DNA of 64,000 bases from Diphasiastrum complanatum (Eukaryota; Streptophyta; Lycopodiopsida; Lycopodiales; Lycopodiaceae): the NCBI GenBank assembly GCA_029204225.1, contig CM055100.1, positions 48,091,666 to 48,155,665 of the forward strand, written 5' to 3'. Numbering within the stretch: the stretch's first letter is position 1; each line of letters starts with the position of its first letter. This document shows, in pieces, positions 10,431-31,467 of this stretch. Under the pieces are notes generated by a model. The model saw nothing but the letters and a program-made list of their open reading frames with translations. It made no database searches and had not been told where the DNA came from. Position numbers and translations under genes: made by a program.

Positions 10431-10778
10431 CTGCCTTCCTCACGACTTCTCTTCATACCGCTGCAACTTTAGCCTTTTCATCTAAACCTCACAAGAACAG
10501 ACCAACTCATCCACGATCACCTCGACCTTTCCATCCATTGGAGTCTCAGGATGCCTTCCTCACGACTTCTCTTCATACCACTGCAACTTTAGCCTTTTCA
10601 TCTAAACCTCACAAAAACAGACCAACTCATCCACGATCACCTCGACCTTTCCATCCATTGGAGTCTCAGGCTGCCTTCCTCACGACTTCTCTTCATACCG
10701 CTGCAACTTTAGCCTTTTCATCTAAACCTCACAAAAACAGACCAACTCATCCACGATCACCTCGACCTTTCCATCCAC
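10431..10778. repeat. 120-bp tandem repeat, about 2.9 units
   Basis: Units start at 10431, 10551 and 10671, each opening with TGCCTTCCTCACGACTTC after the first base, with about 98% identity; the third is cut at about 10778. Because 120 is a multiple of three, one plus-strand frame stays open across all units (40-residue period). The array lies just 3', in minus-strand sense, of the truncated LINE endonuclease start. Confidence 0.9.
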
Positions 10779-10895
10779 CGCTCCTGGCTCTTGTGTGTCT
10801 CCATGAAAAACAATAGGTCTCATCCAATAATAAAGTCAATCAGATCACCTGCTGTAGAGAATGAGTGAATGCCATCACAGTTCCATACCCCAATC
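10779..10895 (-). pseudogene. Start of a LINE endonuclease (ORF2 N-terminus), truncated
   Basis: On the minus strand, directly after the ORF1 remnant, a frame gives WNCDGIHS, then an in-frame stop, then METHKSQERW. This matches the opening of LINE apurinic-type endonucleases, where a WNxxG motif precedes the catalytic Glu of an ETH motif. The frame is then lost into the 120-bp array; no reverse transcriptase follows. The call rests on these two short motifs and the position after ORF1. Confidence 0.5.
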
Positions 10896-10987
10896 TGAAG
10901 ATGGTATGGATGGGGCCCCGGACGCTCCCAATCCCAGGGGCCCCAACTCCCTAGCTCTGGGAGCTACTAGGGGTGCCAGCAACAAAT

Positions 10988-11669
10988 CATATCTGACCAT
11001 CACGATATATGACCCATCTACTAGTCTCTCGGGCAGCCTGGAAGGCTTTACGCCTCTCCTCATATAAGTGAGATCATCATCCATGTATATGGTAGCACTG
11101 CGTAGTTTGGCTCGACATCGTAAAGCCTCTCTACGATTGGCTAAGGATGTGAAGCGAATGATCAGTGTAGCTGCATCTATGGTGGTCCTCCCGGCATCCT
11201 GTGTATCTGGTATCCCACGAACCCTGATGTTATGTGCCTTTTGTTCCCTGGACCGCTCTTCCGAAATGGTGGCTGAGATGACAGAGGACATGGGGGCACT
11301 AGGCTTGGTGCCTTTCTTCAATACTGCTGCCCATGAGAGGGTTTCTTCTTTGTGTTGTTCAATCTTATTTTTGAGCTCCCGTATCATGGTGGTAGCCGAG
11401 TCCGAGGCTGAAACTTGTTTAGTACTGATCACTTGTTCCAATGAGGCAACTTTGGACTACAACACATTTTTTTCTTTGAGAAGAGAGATCACTATTCTCT
11501 TCAGTTGTGAAAGTTCTTGTTTCAAGAGCTGGAAATCTGCTTTCATTTGGTCAGTTTCCCAAGAGGAGAAAAGCTCGGTTGATTTGGAGGGAGTATATGG
11601 GATGTGTGTTGTAGACAGAGGATCTGTAGCTTCTTGGGAGTTGGGAATAGGAAGGATGCCGTTAGGCAA
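10988..11669 (-). pseudogene. LINE ORF1-like nucleic-acid-binding protein, degenerate
   Basis: Minus-strand frame from 11669 contains a leucine-heptad coiled coil (MKADFQLLKQELSQLKRI, continuing past an in-frame TAG at 11457-11459). Next come HNIRVRGIP and an RRM-like block, RREALRCRAKLRSATIYMDD followed by DLTYMRR. A frameshift near 11050 leads to AFQAARETSRWVIYRDGQI and a stop at 10988. The order coiled coil, NIRVxGI, KLRxxxIYxDxDLT, ARxxxRWxxYRxG is that of plant LINE ORF1 proteins, which coat the element RNA. Part of the central domain appears deleted. It has not been compared by search. Confidence 0.6.
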
Positions 11670-12247
11670 AGAGATAGGAACAGCCGCAATGATAGAGGGT
11701 GGGTCAAAAACAACAGCTAAGAAGTCAACACCAACAACTGAGGTGACAGCAGATGTGATAGCAATAGAGGTAGCTACAGCGAGGGGCAGGTCAGCATCAG
11801 AGAAGGTAGAAGTAGCAGCAGCGAGGGGGGGGGGGGGGGGGGAGGGGGGGAGGAGGGGGGTTTTAAATCAATAGATAGGACAGCAGAGAGGGTTGAGGAG
11901 GTATCAACGAGGGCTGAGGGGCCAAGGGCATCAATGAGGGTGGATTCACTATCAACGAGGGGGCAAGGGTCAGCAACGAGGGGGCAGGGGTCAGCAACAG
12001 GGGTGGAGTCACCATCAACGAGGGGTAGGGGGTCTGATGAGGCAGGAACGAGGGAGGGGGCAGTAGCGGTGGAGCAGGGGTCAGTAGCGAGGGTGGAGTG
12101 ATCATCAACGAGATAGAGGGCAACGTGGGGATGGGGTTCAGCAGCGAGGGGTAGGGATGAGCCACCATCAGCAAGTGGGGGGAGTGAGGTGGCGGGTGAT
12201 GTGGAAGTAGGGCAAGGAGGAGTAGGCACCTTCTTGCGTGGAGGAGA

Positions 12248-12250
<3 letters not shown>
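11670..12250 (-). repeat. Low-complexity Pro/Ser/Thr-rich extension upstream of LINE ORF1
   Basis: Imperfect short repeats (VADPCPLV-like on the minus strand; GAGGGGxCAGGGGTCAG-like on the plus strand) with a long G-run at about 11826-11860. It probably derives from the variable 5' end of the LINE ORF1, but the frame is lost at the G-run. Confidence 0.45.

Positions 12251-12287
<37 letters not shown>
12251..12287. repeat. (GA)n microsatellite
   Basis: Uninterrupted GA dinucleotide run bordering the LINE remnant. Confidence 0.9.
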
Positions 12288-12290
<3 letters not shown>

Positions 12291-12495
12291 ATGTGGATGT
12301 GGTTTGTGCACTTTTAAAGGTTTTGACAGTATTTGAAGTGCTTTCAATTTCTGAAGAACCCAATATCACCTTCAATCATAAAGCGTCACCGATTTTTGAA
12401 CAACAATTCTTGTAGGCTTCATAGTATTTGCAGCCTGAAGGTAAGAGTTGATTCACAAATGATGTGTCATTGTGCCTGGTTCATTTTCCTTTGTA

Positions 12496-12590
12496 ACCCA
12501 ACGGGGTTGGCTCAACTGGTTAGCTTGGCATCCAAAGTTTCTTTGGTCCCAGGTTGGAGCCTCCCCTTGGAAACCAAGAAGCATTTTCCT
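12496..12590 (+). mobile_element. Possible tRNA-derived SINE head
   Basis: TGGCTCAACTGG matches the RNA polymerase III A-box consensus TRGCNNARYNGG. About 35 bp downstream, GGTTGGAGCCT is close to the B-box GGTTCGANNCC with two differences. The spacing fits a tRNA-derived SINE. No poly-A tail or target duplication was identified, so this could be an isolated tRNA-like sequence. Confidence 0.4.
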
Positions 12591-12669
12591 TTGTAGATAA
12601 CTTCAAGTTAAAGAAACAACTACAAGTTGAGAGCTATATAAACTAAATTGGAAAATTTGGGTGCATTAC

Positions 12670-23418
<10,749 letters not shown>

Positions 23419-25353
23419 GCTTGCAGATGAGTATATAATATGTACTTTGATCTGCAGGATACAGAAAACGACTCAAGATGACTTCTCTCATCTCTTAACA
23501 TTTTAGTAACGCTACTTCTGCAGCTGTAGCGGTGGTGACTCCCGATTTATAATCGTGAAACACAAAACGCACTTTTAAGAAACACTCAAAGTTTGCATTT
23601 GGAAATACATTTAAGGTTAAATGCCCAATCTTGACATGAAATGCTAAATTTCAGACAATCTATGTGATGGGATTCTTGCAAGCCCTATATAGTATACAGT
23701 AATTAGCCGGAGTTGATGCTGGTCTAATAGCAAAGCTAGCCTGACAATGGTTCTCTGAAATTGAAATTTCGCATGAAACTAACGTAAAGTCATTGCGGGC
23801 TTTCATGAGGAAGGGGTAGGAAAAGTAAGTTCGACAAAAAAAGGAAACGTTAGGTAGAGGCTACACTTTTGAAAGTTCATACAATAAGAGAGCACTGAGG
23901 TACTAGAATCCCGAGGATGGATCTTATTGATCGAGTGAATTGAGAAAGCAGCAGGCAATCTCGATTTTCTCAATAATGGAGATTCGAACATGAAAATCAT
24001 GTAACGGCTTACCAACGTGTAAATTGAAAATGAATGGTCGTCATAGGAGAAGAAAACACAGCGCTGAAGTCAAACAATTCATAAGAGGAGCTTGACAACG
24101 CGTGCAAACTTTTATGCGTATGAACCCCTGCAGTCAAATTGATATCCATAACCGGACCGGTTTCAGCCTTCAAGGTTCCAAACATTTGCATATTTCTGTA
24201 AAGACTATCATACATAATGCATGGACATAATAGCTTCCACTAATCGCCTTGTGCAGATGTATACCAAATTATCATTCCTGAATCCTGTCTTCGAACGTTC
24301 TAGAACAGATTTTGTACATATATATACTAATGTGGATTGGATTATATATAAACGCGTATACAGAATGACAAAAGCTTTGAACCTCGCTGACTCGTTCTGG
24401 AAGATATCTTGCTGCAATCAGAAGAAGGAAAAAAGACTCATTTATCCCACAAGTTCAGCGGCATCGACGTGAATTCCATACGACGAAGTCTTGAGACTTC
24501 TATAAAGTTCATTATTACCTTCAGTTCATGTTCTGTTTGGCATAGAATCTACAAGCCTTATTTGTAAAGAGGAGTTTCTCGTACTTGCAATGTGAAACCG
24601 GACGGGATGCTAACTCACGGGATTCTAAGTATAAATGAGAGCGTAACCGCCGCGTGTACTCCAATAGAAAGAAAGACAACCTTGCTTCGTAAAGTAAGAG
24701 CTCTATAAATCATTTAATCCTTTAACATTGGAAACGTAGAAAAGCACATCAAGCCATAAGTGCAATGGCGTATCAACAATCTAATTCAACAGGAACTCTT
24801 CCTCGAAATAGCAGGCACCTCCAAAGCTGCCAACACTGTCCTTCCAATGGAGGTAATTTACGTATTTAATCCATAAAAGGGACTTACTAAACCGACTATT
24901 GCTTTACATGCATAGCGAATAACACACGCATCCATTTGCACGCAAAGTATTGTTATACAAGCCTATTATCAAAAAAATTGACACAATTGCGTTGATATGT
25001 TCATGTACGCAACACGGAAAATCAACACATTGTAGGCCACGTTACTGACCTACAAGAAGTCAAAAGCTGCAACAACTGGATAAAACCTATAAACGCCAAT
25101 TTGTTAATGAGTTTGCGTGGATAGGGAGAGTTGCTTCGTCTACAATCACGATCTGTTTAATAATCATGTGAGATATAGAAGCTGCTAACGAGCACATGCA
25201 GCAACATTTTGGCTTGCTGACTCGAACTGCCCGAAAATTTTATTCCTACTACAGGTGTCAAGATGAAACAAGCTGATTGTTCTTCAGTTAAGAAGAAACG
25301 TCTGCTTTTGATGCAAACAAGATAAGCATATCAATATGGTCTTGTTTGCAACA
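23419..25353 (-). other. 5' flank of GDH (promoter/UTR candidate)
   Basis: AT-rich DNA upstream of the GDH start codon with only short open frames. It presumably holds the promoter and 5' UTR, but no individual element could be identified with confidence. No other gene is seen. Confidence 0.4.
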
Positions 25354-25860
25354 TCACTCTTTCGCATTGCCGGCCATAGCTGCTAACATTAGAGAGATAA
25401 CTGAGGGCCCCAGAGTAGTAGCCAATGGCCTACTTAAGATATTCGACAAGGAATCATGAGAACATATCTTATTTTTCTGGAATCTTGAATCAACGTATGA
25501 GAATGGCAACCGAGGAAGAGGGAAAACCAGATGAAATCGATGTTCGTAAACTGTCAGGATTCCCACGGTGCAGATACTTATGCCTTTACGCCATTGACTC
25601 TCCCATTGCTGCCCTGCTGCGCCTCCGTTGCACAAGGATGCACCTCTCCCGTTTTCTATCATTTTCCTGCTACCTTCTTGTCTTCCTTCTCCATCGTTCT
25701 TCCTTAATTTCTTTCTTTCTTTCTTTCTTGCTTTCTTTCTTACTATTTTGCCTTTATATTTGCACTGTTTATTGTCCTTCCTTTGTTTATTGTTTGTCAT
25801 ATTGTATTTAGCTTTGCACTGCCTCACTTCTTGGAGGGCACCTACTATTTAATTTGCTTG
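25354..25860. repeat. Low-complexity tract with (CTTT)n
   Basis: Pyrimidine-rich on the plus strand, with a CTTT tetranucleotide run at about 25709-25745. Open frames on both strands here (Lys-rich on minus) are products of composition. Confidence 0.6.
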
Positions 25861-26085
25861 CACATGTTAAATAGATCTAAATATTTATGACGAGAGTTTT
25901 AATTCAAGTCATAATTAAAGATCAGCGTACTCTACACCATCATCGGTGTGATCATGATTAAAGATTAGCGTATTGGGCATTGCCACCATAGTGATAGTGG
26001 TGTGAGCTCTTACACATCCAAAGGTTGAAAGACATACAACTTTTTTAGAGAGATGGTGGTTGATATCACCATCACCATCACGTGA

Positions 26086-26742
26086 TTGCAGTGCTCGAAA
26101 AATCTCTTTTCGAGTTATCCTCAAAAACCTGCATTTTTTTAAGCATATCAATTTTTTTAAGACTATCACTCATAAAAGAATTTATATGCTTGTATAAAAA
26201 ATCGTGAAATATCTATCTTATGACATCTATTTTTGAGAAAAACATGCCAATTCCATTCCTATGCTTTGCCGGTTTAACCCAGCACTACGAGATTGATGTA
26301 GCATGACTAACTTTTGAGTCATGACTCATGGTGCAAAATCAATGCTCTAGAAAGCTAACAAATAAAGGAATGGAATTGGCAATATTTATCAAAAATTGAC
26401 ATCATGAAAATTTTAGTCATTTTTGATATAGGCATATAAACCCTTTGATAAATAATAGTCCACAAACAACGAGAAGCTTTTATCAAGGTGATAGATACAT
26501 CATGAGAAGCTTTGCATTATAACGCAAGGCATTCAAATGGTTAAATTCTATAAATAAATAAAACAAAATATATATTTTAGGAGAGATTAAAAAAAAAATG
26601 TATCCTATTCCTCAAACTCACCTAAAAGTGACACCTCAACTTTTAGCAAATCGTTATAATAGCTTACTGTTGTTGCGACAAAGCCAAAAAAAAAGGTATT
26701 TTGAGGATAACTTAAAATAGGTTTCTTGAGCACTGGTGCATA
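26086..26742. mobile_element. Foldback / long-TIR MITE-like element 1
   Basis: The left end CAGTGCTCGAAAAA... (26088 onward) and the right end (reverse complement CAGTGCTCAAGAAA..., to about 26735) are inverted. Both share GTTATCCTCAAAA shortly inside, and the inner arms pair again around GCCAATTCCATTCC (26250 and its complement near 26370). Arms span roughly 180 bp with mismatches. The CAGTG terminus is reminiscent of hAT elements, but the adjacent 8 bp do not match, so no target duplication is supported. No coding capacity. Confidence 0.65.
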
Positions 26743-26774
26743 ATATGCTCATCCCATATCAAATGATAAATGAA

Positions 26775-27300
26775 TCGGGTGTAAAGGTATTGTTTTTGGC
26801 ATATTATATAATCTAAAGTTCGTAAAAAGAAAATTTGAAAGAACATTGTGCTCATAAAAAGGTCACTATAGAAATTGAGAAGAGTGATTATGACCCATAA
26901 AGATGCATAAAAGAGATTCGTGAAAACATTTCAACTATCAAAAGGGGCTTTCTTGCCATCATTTATGCACGAGAAAGATTTTTTTAGTGAGCTTTACATC
27001 TGACTCAACGACCATACAATTATTGCTCGGCCTAACGACATCGCCATAACTTTATAGTCGTTTTACTAGGTGCAAAGGTGAAGCATCATTCCCCAATATG
27101 TGAAGCATGATGAAAGAGACCGCTTCTACAATTAAAATTTTAATGTGAGTTTCACTTATGAATCTATCTATATGAGTCATATTTTTTCTTCTCTAATTTA
27201 TTTACAACCCTTTTATGAGCATATGTTCTTTTGAAAATTTTTGTATGGACTTTGAGAATTCATAATGTGTCTCAACTTATATTTTACGTAAATCAATGGC
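26775..27300. mobile_element. Foldback / long-TIR MITE-like element 2
   Basis: Sequence at about 26810-26930 is the imperfect reverse complement of 27145-27265. For example, GAACATTGTGCTCATAAAAA pairs with the complement of TTTTATGAGCATATGTTC, and AATTGAGAAGAGTGATTATG with the complement near 27180. Arms of about 170 bp surround a roughly 200-bp loop. It directly follows element 1. Exact ends are uncertain. Confidence 0.55.
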
Positions 27301-28752
27301 CCGGATTTAGTTTAGGGACCACCACTATCTAGGGCATAATAATGGGACCTCATTTTTTTCACAAATTTGATTGATTGTAATTTTCAACCCTCAAAATACA
27401 ATCCTTGTGGATGAAATCTTACGCGTAGCCCTCACGAATGTAATCTAGAAAGTACATGGCTCTCATTGATGGAATCCTAAAGATATGTAGCTCTTATGAA
27501 TAGAATTATTGACGAAATCTTAAAAGTTATGGCATTTTTTTTTTCAGATTTTCATGACACATTATGCACGATAATGGGTCTTTGTCGGCCCAGTATAAAA
27601 TATAGTGGCTTGTCCTCTTGTCTCGCCGCTATCATTCCAAACAAGAGGACGTGCTACTATATCTTTACAATGGGCCTCCAAACAACCATTACCTAGTTCA
27701 TAATATGCCAAAGGACATAGGTGATGTCACTTTTGAATTTCATAATCTGCACTTCAATGTTTTAAAGACAATTTTTTTCATGTGTTCTTCCAAATGGCAT
27801 TGAACTCAGATGAGCAACCTCGCTTCACTCATTTTGATAATTTCCTAAGGTATGGAGAATTTTGCAACATATAATGCTCCTCAAGAGCATGAAATAAACT
27901 TTCAAGTAAATCCTTTAGTTCTTTGTAATATTGTATGTAGCTTTGCATTTCTTTTCCTTTCTTTGTTATTTTGTATTTAGCTTTGCTCTTTTAATTCCTT
28001 TGTATTTTTATTTTTTTTGTTATTATGTATTTAGCTTTGTTCTTCTTCGCCTTCCTTCTTTCATTGCTCAAATTTGATGTCTATCTTAAAATATGAAAAA
28101 TAAATAATTAATTATCCATGAAACATTTTTTGTACTTTGTGCACTAAAATTCGAGCACCAAGTCCACCCTTCACCTTTTCAATGACCAATTTGCATTCAC
28201 ATTTTTTCCTACCAACTCATCCCACCTTTCACAAAATATAAAAATAGGTTTAAAAATTTCAGCTAGAGCAGAATACATGTGCATGGCAATGGCCATTGAT
28301 TGAAAACACGTGTAGTACACTCCCTGATAGTTCGTGGCTACCACCACTCACTTTTACATCCCATATTATGAAGTAGTGGCCCTCCTAATGGCCATCATTG
28401 ACTACTTGATTATCTTTGGATGGATATTTGGCCCTTTTTAGAGCCTAAATTATATTCCATATTTTGCCTCCTGATTTGTTGTCTGCTTTAAATTATTTAC
28501 TTTTTCCAAATATTCATGAAACATTTTTCTTTCATCAAATTTAGAGTTAAAAAAAGATGGTAGGCCCACCTTTTGCATTTTTGGTGACCAACTGGCATTT
28601 GCACTTTTCCTTGACCAACACGGAGCCATTACCTACTAAGTAAAATTTGCCCACAAAAAACAGGCATTCCCTTCATTGGTCAAAGTGAAATTAAAATATT
28701 CTTCTTGTATATTGCTAATATAGCTTAGTCAACTAGCATTTTTGAAAATTAG
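27301..28752. other. AT-rich intergenic DNA with a direct repeat
   Basis: No gene is seen. A diverged direct repeat of about 150 bp occurs at 28085-28235 and 28480-28640; shared landmarks are CATGAAACATTTTT and CCACC...GACCAA. TGTATTTAGCTTTG-like strings recur at 27931, 27971 and 28026 (also 25804). Confidence 0.5.
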
Positions 28753-30765
28753 GTGAGTTTAGATCATGTGGGTCACCTTTTTGGTTCCGTTGCTGATTCG
28801 GATTTTTGTTGGTTGTGTAATCTGGATAGGAACAATTTTCAGTTGTGGGTTGAGTTACTAGAGGTAGGTATAGAATTGGTTCCAATGTCTTCAGGTGCTA
28901 GTGTTTCGGATTTGGAAAAATCTCCAATTCTTCGCAGGATGGATGTTGTCTCGATAGGACGTACTCGGGCGGCAATATTTCAGTGTTTCAAAGGCAAGAA
29001 GCATGACGATCCCGACAATCACATTCACTAGTTTTTGGTTGTCTGTCAAGCAAATAGCGAAACAAAAGATATTCAAAAAATGGAATAATTTTCTACTACT
29101 TTGAAAGGGAATGCCTTACAGTGGTATTCACAATACCGGTTGCAGGAGTTCCAGAGCTGGGACCAGTTGAGAAGGGCCTTTTCGAAGCAGTATTGCAAGG
29201 AACACAAGGATGAAGAAATCTTAGATAAGCTTCAAGCTATTAAGCAAAAGAAGGAAGAGGACATCCTAGCTTACGTTCAGAAGGGTATAAAGTTTTAGAA
29301 AAAAGGCTGCAAGAGCCATTAACGGACGCCAAACACATCAAATATTTTCGACATGGTCTCCATAAGGTGCTTAGGAGAGGTACCACGTCCTTGCATGGAC
29401 AACTGTTGGAACAAATTGTGGAAGCTGCGTGGTAGTTAGAGGAGGAAGAAACACCATAGAAGAAGTAGTTCATCAAGTTCAAACTCGAACACAAATTCGG
29501 AGTCTGACAGTTCAACAGAATCAGACAAGGATTTACCTTCGGATACTGGAAAGAGGTCGAAGAAGCATAAGAAGAAGGGCAAGGGCAAGGAGCAAGTACC
29601 TGTTCAAAACAATGATGTTGTTACTACGGAATTTCGACAGGGCAATATTAAATTTTGCAGGAATTGTAATCAAGAGGGGCATTACATTAACAAATGTCCT
29701 AATGGCACACGTTACTGTGTCATTTGTAACATGTATACCCATTGGACAAATGATTGCAGAAGGCTTCAAGCAGCAAGGACGGTAGGAGCATTTGTTGTGC
29801 AAGCGCAGCAGCAGCAACAACCACAACCATAGCTGCAGCCTCAGATACATTATGAGCAGATACAACCTCAAATGAGCAGATACAACCTCAAACGCAGCCA
29901 TAGATGCAGCCATGTCCAATACCTTATCGGCAAGGGCACCAGATGCCACCACGACCATTTCAACGACAAGTGCGATACCAGCAGGACTTACTAGATGATG
30001 TCTACAATTTTTGCAATCAAAGGGGCCATCGGTATTTTAGCTACGTTTTATATCATCGACATTGTGTCAGAAATCTAGAAAGAGGATTGCCGCCACCATG
30101 GTTGAACAACCGTTTTAATGACCAAAATGTCATACAGAATCCACCGCAGAATCCAGGAGGGATGCATGGTCCCGAGCAACAAGCACCAGTGCAGGTGGTT
30201 ACGGTTGAGGAACCACTATTAACAGACGTTCAAGCAGTTACTCACCATAGGGAAAAAGAAAAGACAATAGTAAGTGAGGGAGCTATTATCAGACCAAGTA
30301 TGAGCCGAACATCTGATATCGACATTTGTCAGATGGCTAGAGTGACAGTTCACAGTGAGCCAATTGATTCAGATTGCACCCTATTTAGCAGAATTGATAT
30401 GGTCTAAATTTCCAAGATTTAAGGTATCAAAAGGAGTTCCTCCAACACCAGTAAATACCATTGTTCAATCGACGGAGCAAGATATTGTTCCCACATTGGA
30501 AATTAGTATTCAGGGATTGAATATTATGGGAGTTCAGATTGACGGTGGTGCAGGAGTGAATATTATCTCGGAAGAAACGTATAGCAAATTAAAAAGTGTC
30601 TCATTGCATAAGAGTCAGTATGGCTAACCATATGCGAGATTCTCCAGTTGGATAGATTCGGAATGTTCTCGTGTACATCAAAGGTTTGAAATTTTTATTG
30701 AATTTTGTTGTGATGAAACTACCCACAGGCACGAATGTATATCCGGTTCTACTGGAAAGTCTCTG
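28753..30765 (+). pseudogene. Ty3/gypsy gag-protease remnant (T0)
   Basis: Decayed gag-protease. KGNALQWYSQY and FQSWDQLRRAFSKQY at 29107-29220 are the Retrotrans_gag core, interrupted upstream by TAG at 29029 and a TAA. A frameshift follows near 29297. Two CX2CX4HX4C knuckles, CRNCNQEGHYINKC and CVICNMYTHWTNDC, lie at about 29658-29760. A Gln-rich stretch precedes the protease, whose active site is IDGGAGVNIIS near 30538-30570 (D-G-G in place of D-S-G). The protease continues past a stop to VYPVLLES and is cut at about 30765 by the T1 LTR. Neither an LTR nor a PBS of its own is visible upstream. Confidence 0.75.
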
Positions 30766-31445
30766 CGTGTGTAAGTCCAACCCGATGATCGCATAGTTAT
30801 TTGATTAGTTACAAGTCAATAAAAGGACTTTAGGCCCTTTTTGCCGCACTTTTAATATCGCAGGGCCTAAATGTCAAGTTAGTGAATAGAATTGGATTTC
30901 CCTCCAAATTGGATGGTTCTCACACTTTTTTAAATTTGAATAATTAGGGAGGCAGAAATGGACCAATAGGATTCAGTGGCCAGAATCCTCCTCTCTATTA
31001 TAAAATGGGACCAACTCGAGTTGCTCCTCATGTTCATTTCCTCATTTCAATAAAGCAGATTGGTTCTCTTCAAAAATGGATTGATGAATGTCCTTGCTCT
31101 TCTTCTTTCCTTCTCCATCTCTCATGCATTATTTGGTTTCTGCTAATTGTTGGATCTGAATGTTATTAGATTGAATGTTATTATACTTTTTATGAGAGAG
31201 AAAGAGTAAGCTATTTCTATTGTGGATTGTAGTGTTAATGGATTGTAGTGTTAATGGATCGTAGTGTTAATGGATAGGGTTAATGGATGTTAGAGTTAGA
31301 TTTGGATCTTCCATTCATGCTGAAATCTGAACTAAACTATCGCTCTCATGGGAACGAACCTACGTGTGACAACTAACTATATCTCTTTAATGCTAGATTG
31401 ACTAGATCTTGGATTCAGGTTAGGCAAGGAAAGAAACCCGCTACA
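30766..31445 (+). mobile_element. 5' LTR of Ty3/gypsy element T1 (5'-truncated)
   Basis: About 680 bp nearly identical in arrangement to the inverted LTR at 59784-60532: both contain GCAACTCGAGTTG-type sequence, TTAATGGATCGTAGTGTTAA repeats and ACTAGATCTTGGATTCAGG. It ends CGCTACA at 31445, followed by a PBS. The first roughly 80 bp present in the 60532 copy are missing, the LTR being fused to T0 protease sequence. U5 contains the tRNA-Asp-complementary segment at 31350-31372. Confidence 0.8.
31350..31372 (-). other. Antisense tRNA-Asp-like segment in U5 of T1
   Basis: Minus strand reads TTGTCACAC, three bases, then GGTTCGTTCCC. The second block differs at one position from the T-arm GGTTCGATCCC of plant tRNA-Asp; the first resembles its anticodon loop CTGTCACGC. 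Element RNA would be complementary to these arms. Confidence 0.5.
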
Positions 31446-31449
31446 ATTT

Positions 31450-31467
31450 TGGCGCCATTGTCGGGGA
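31450..31467 (+). promoter_or_regulatory. Primer binding site of T1, tRNA-Asp type
   Basis: TGGCGCCATTGTCGGGGA, four bases after the LTR end, matches 16 of 18 positions of TGGCGCCGTTGCCGGGGA, the complement of the plant tRNA-Asp 3' end, a PBS widely used by plant Athila/Tat-type and related gypsy elements. Confidence 0.8.

Noticed and set aside
10431-10778. Possible CRISPR-like array
   Set aside because: Repeats are directly abutting 120-bp units without unique spacers, in a plant nuclear context.
10175-10816. 213-codon plus-strand frame treated as a gene
   Set aside because: It starts inside an LTR and its length comes from a 120-bp tandem repeat; no known domain. Kept only as a repeat and a finding.
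11068-11874. Plus-strand 268-codon open frame
   Set aside because: It is the antisense shadow of the LINE ORF1-like frame on the minus strand, where the recognisable motifs lie; its C-terminus is read from a G-run.
25354-25827. 157-codon Lys/Arg-rich minus-strand frame
   Set aside because: Composition comes from the CTTT-rich tract; no conserved motif or clean start context.
26088-26735. hAT target-site duplication for foldback element 1
   Set aside because: The 8 bp on the left (CGTGATTG) and right (GTGCATAA) do not match.
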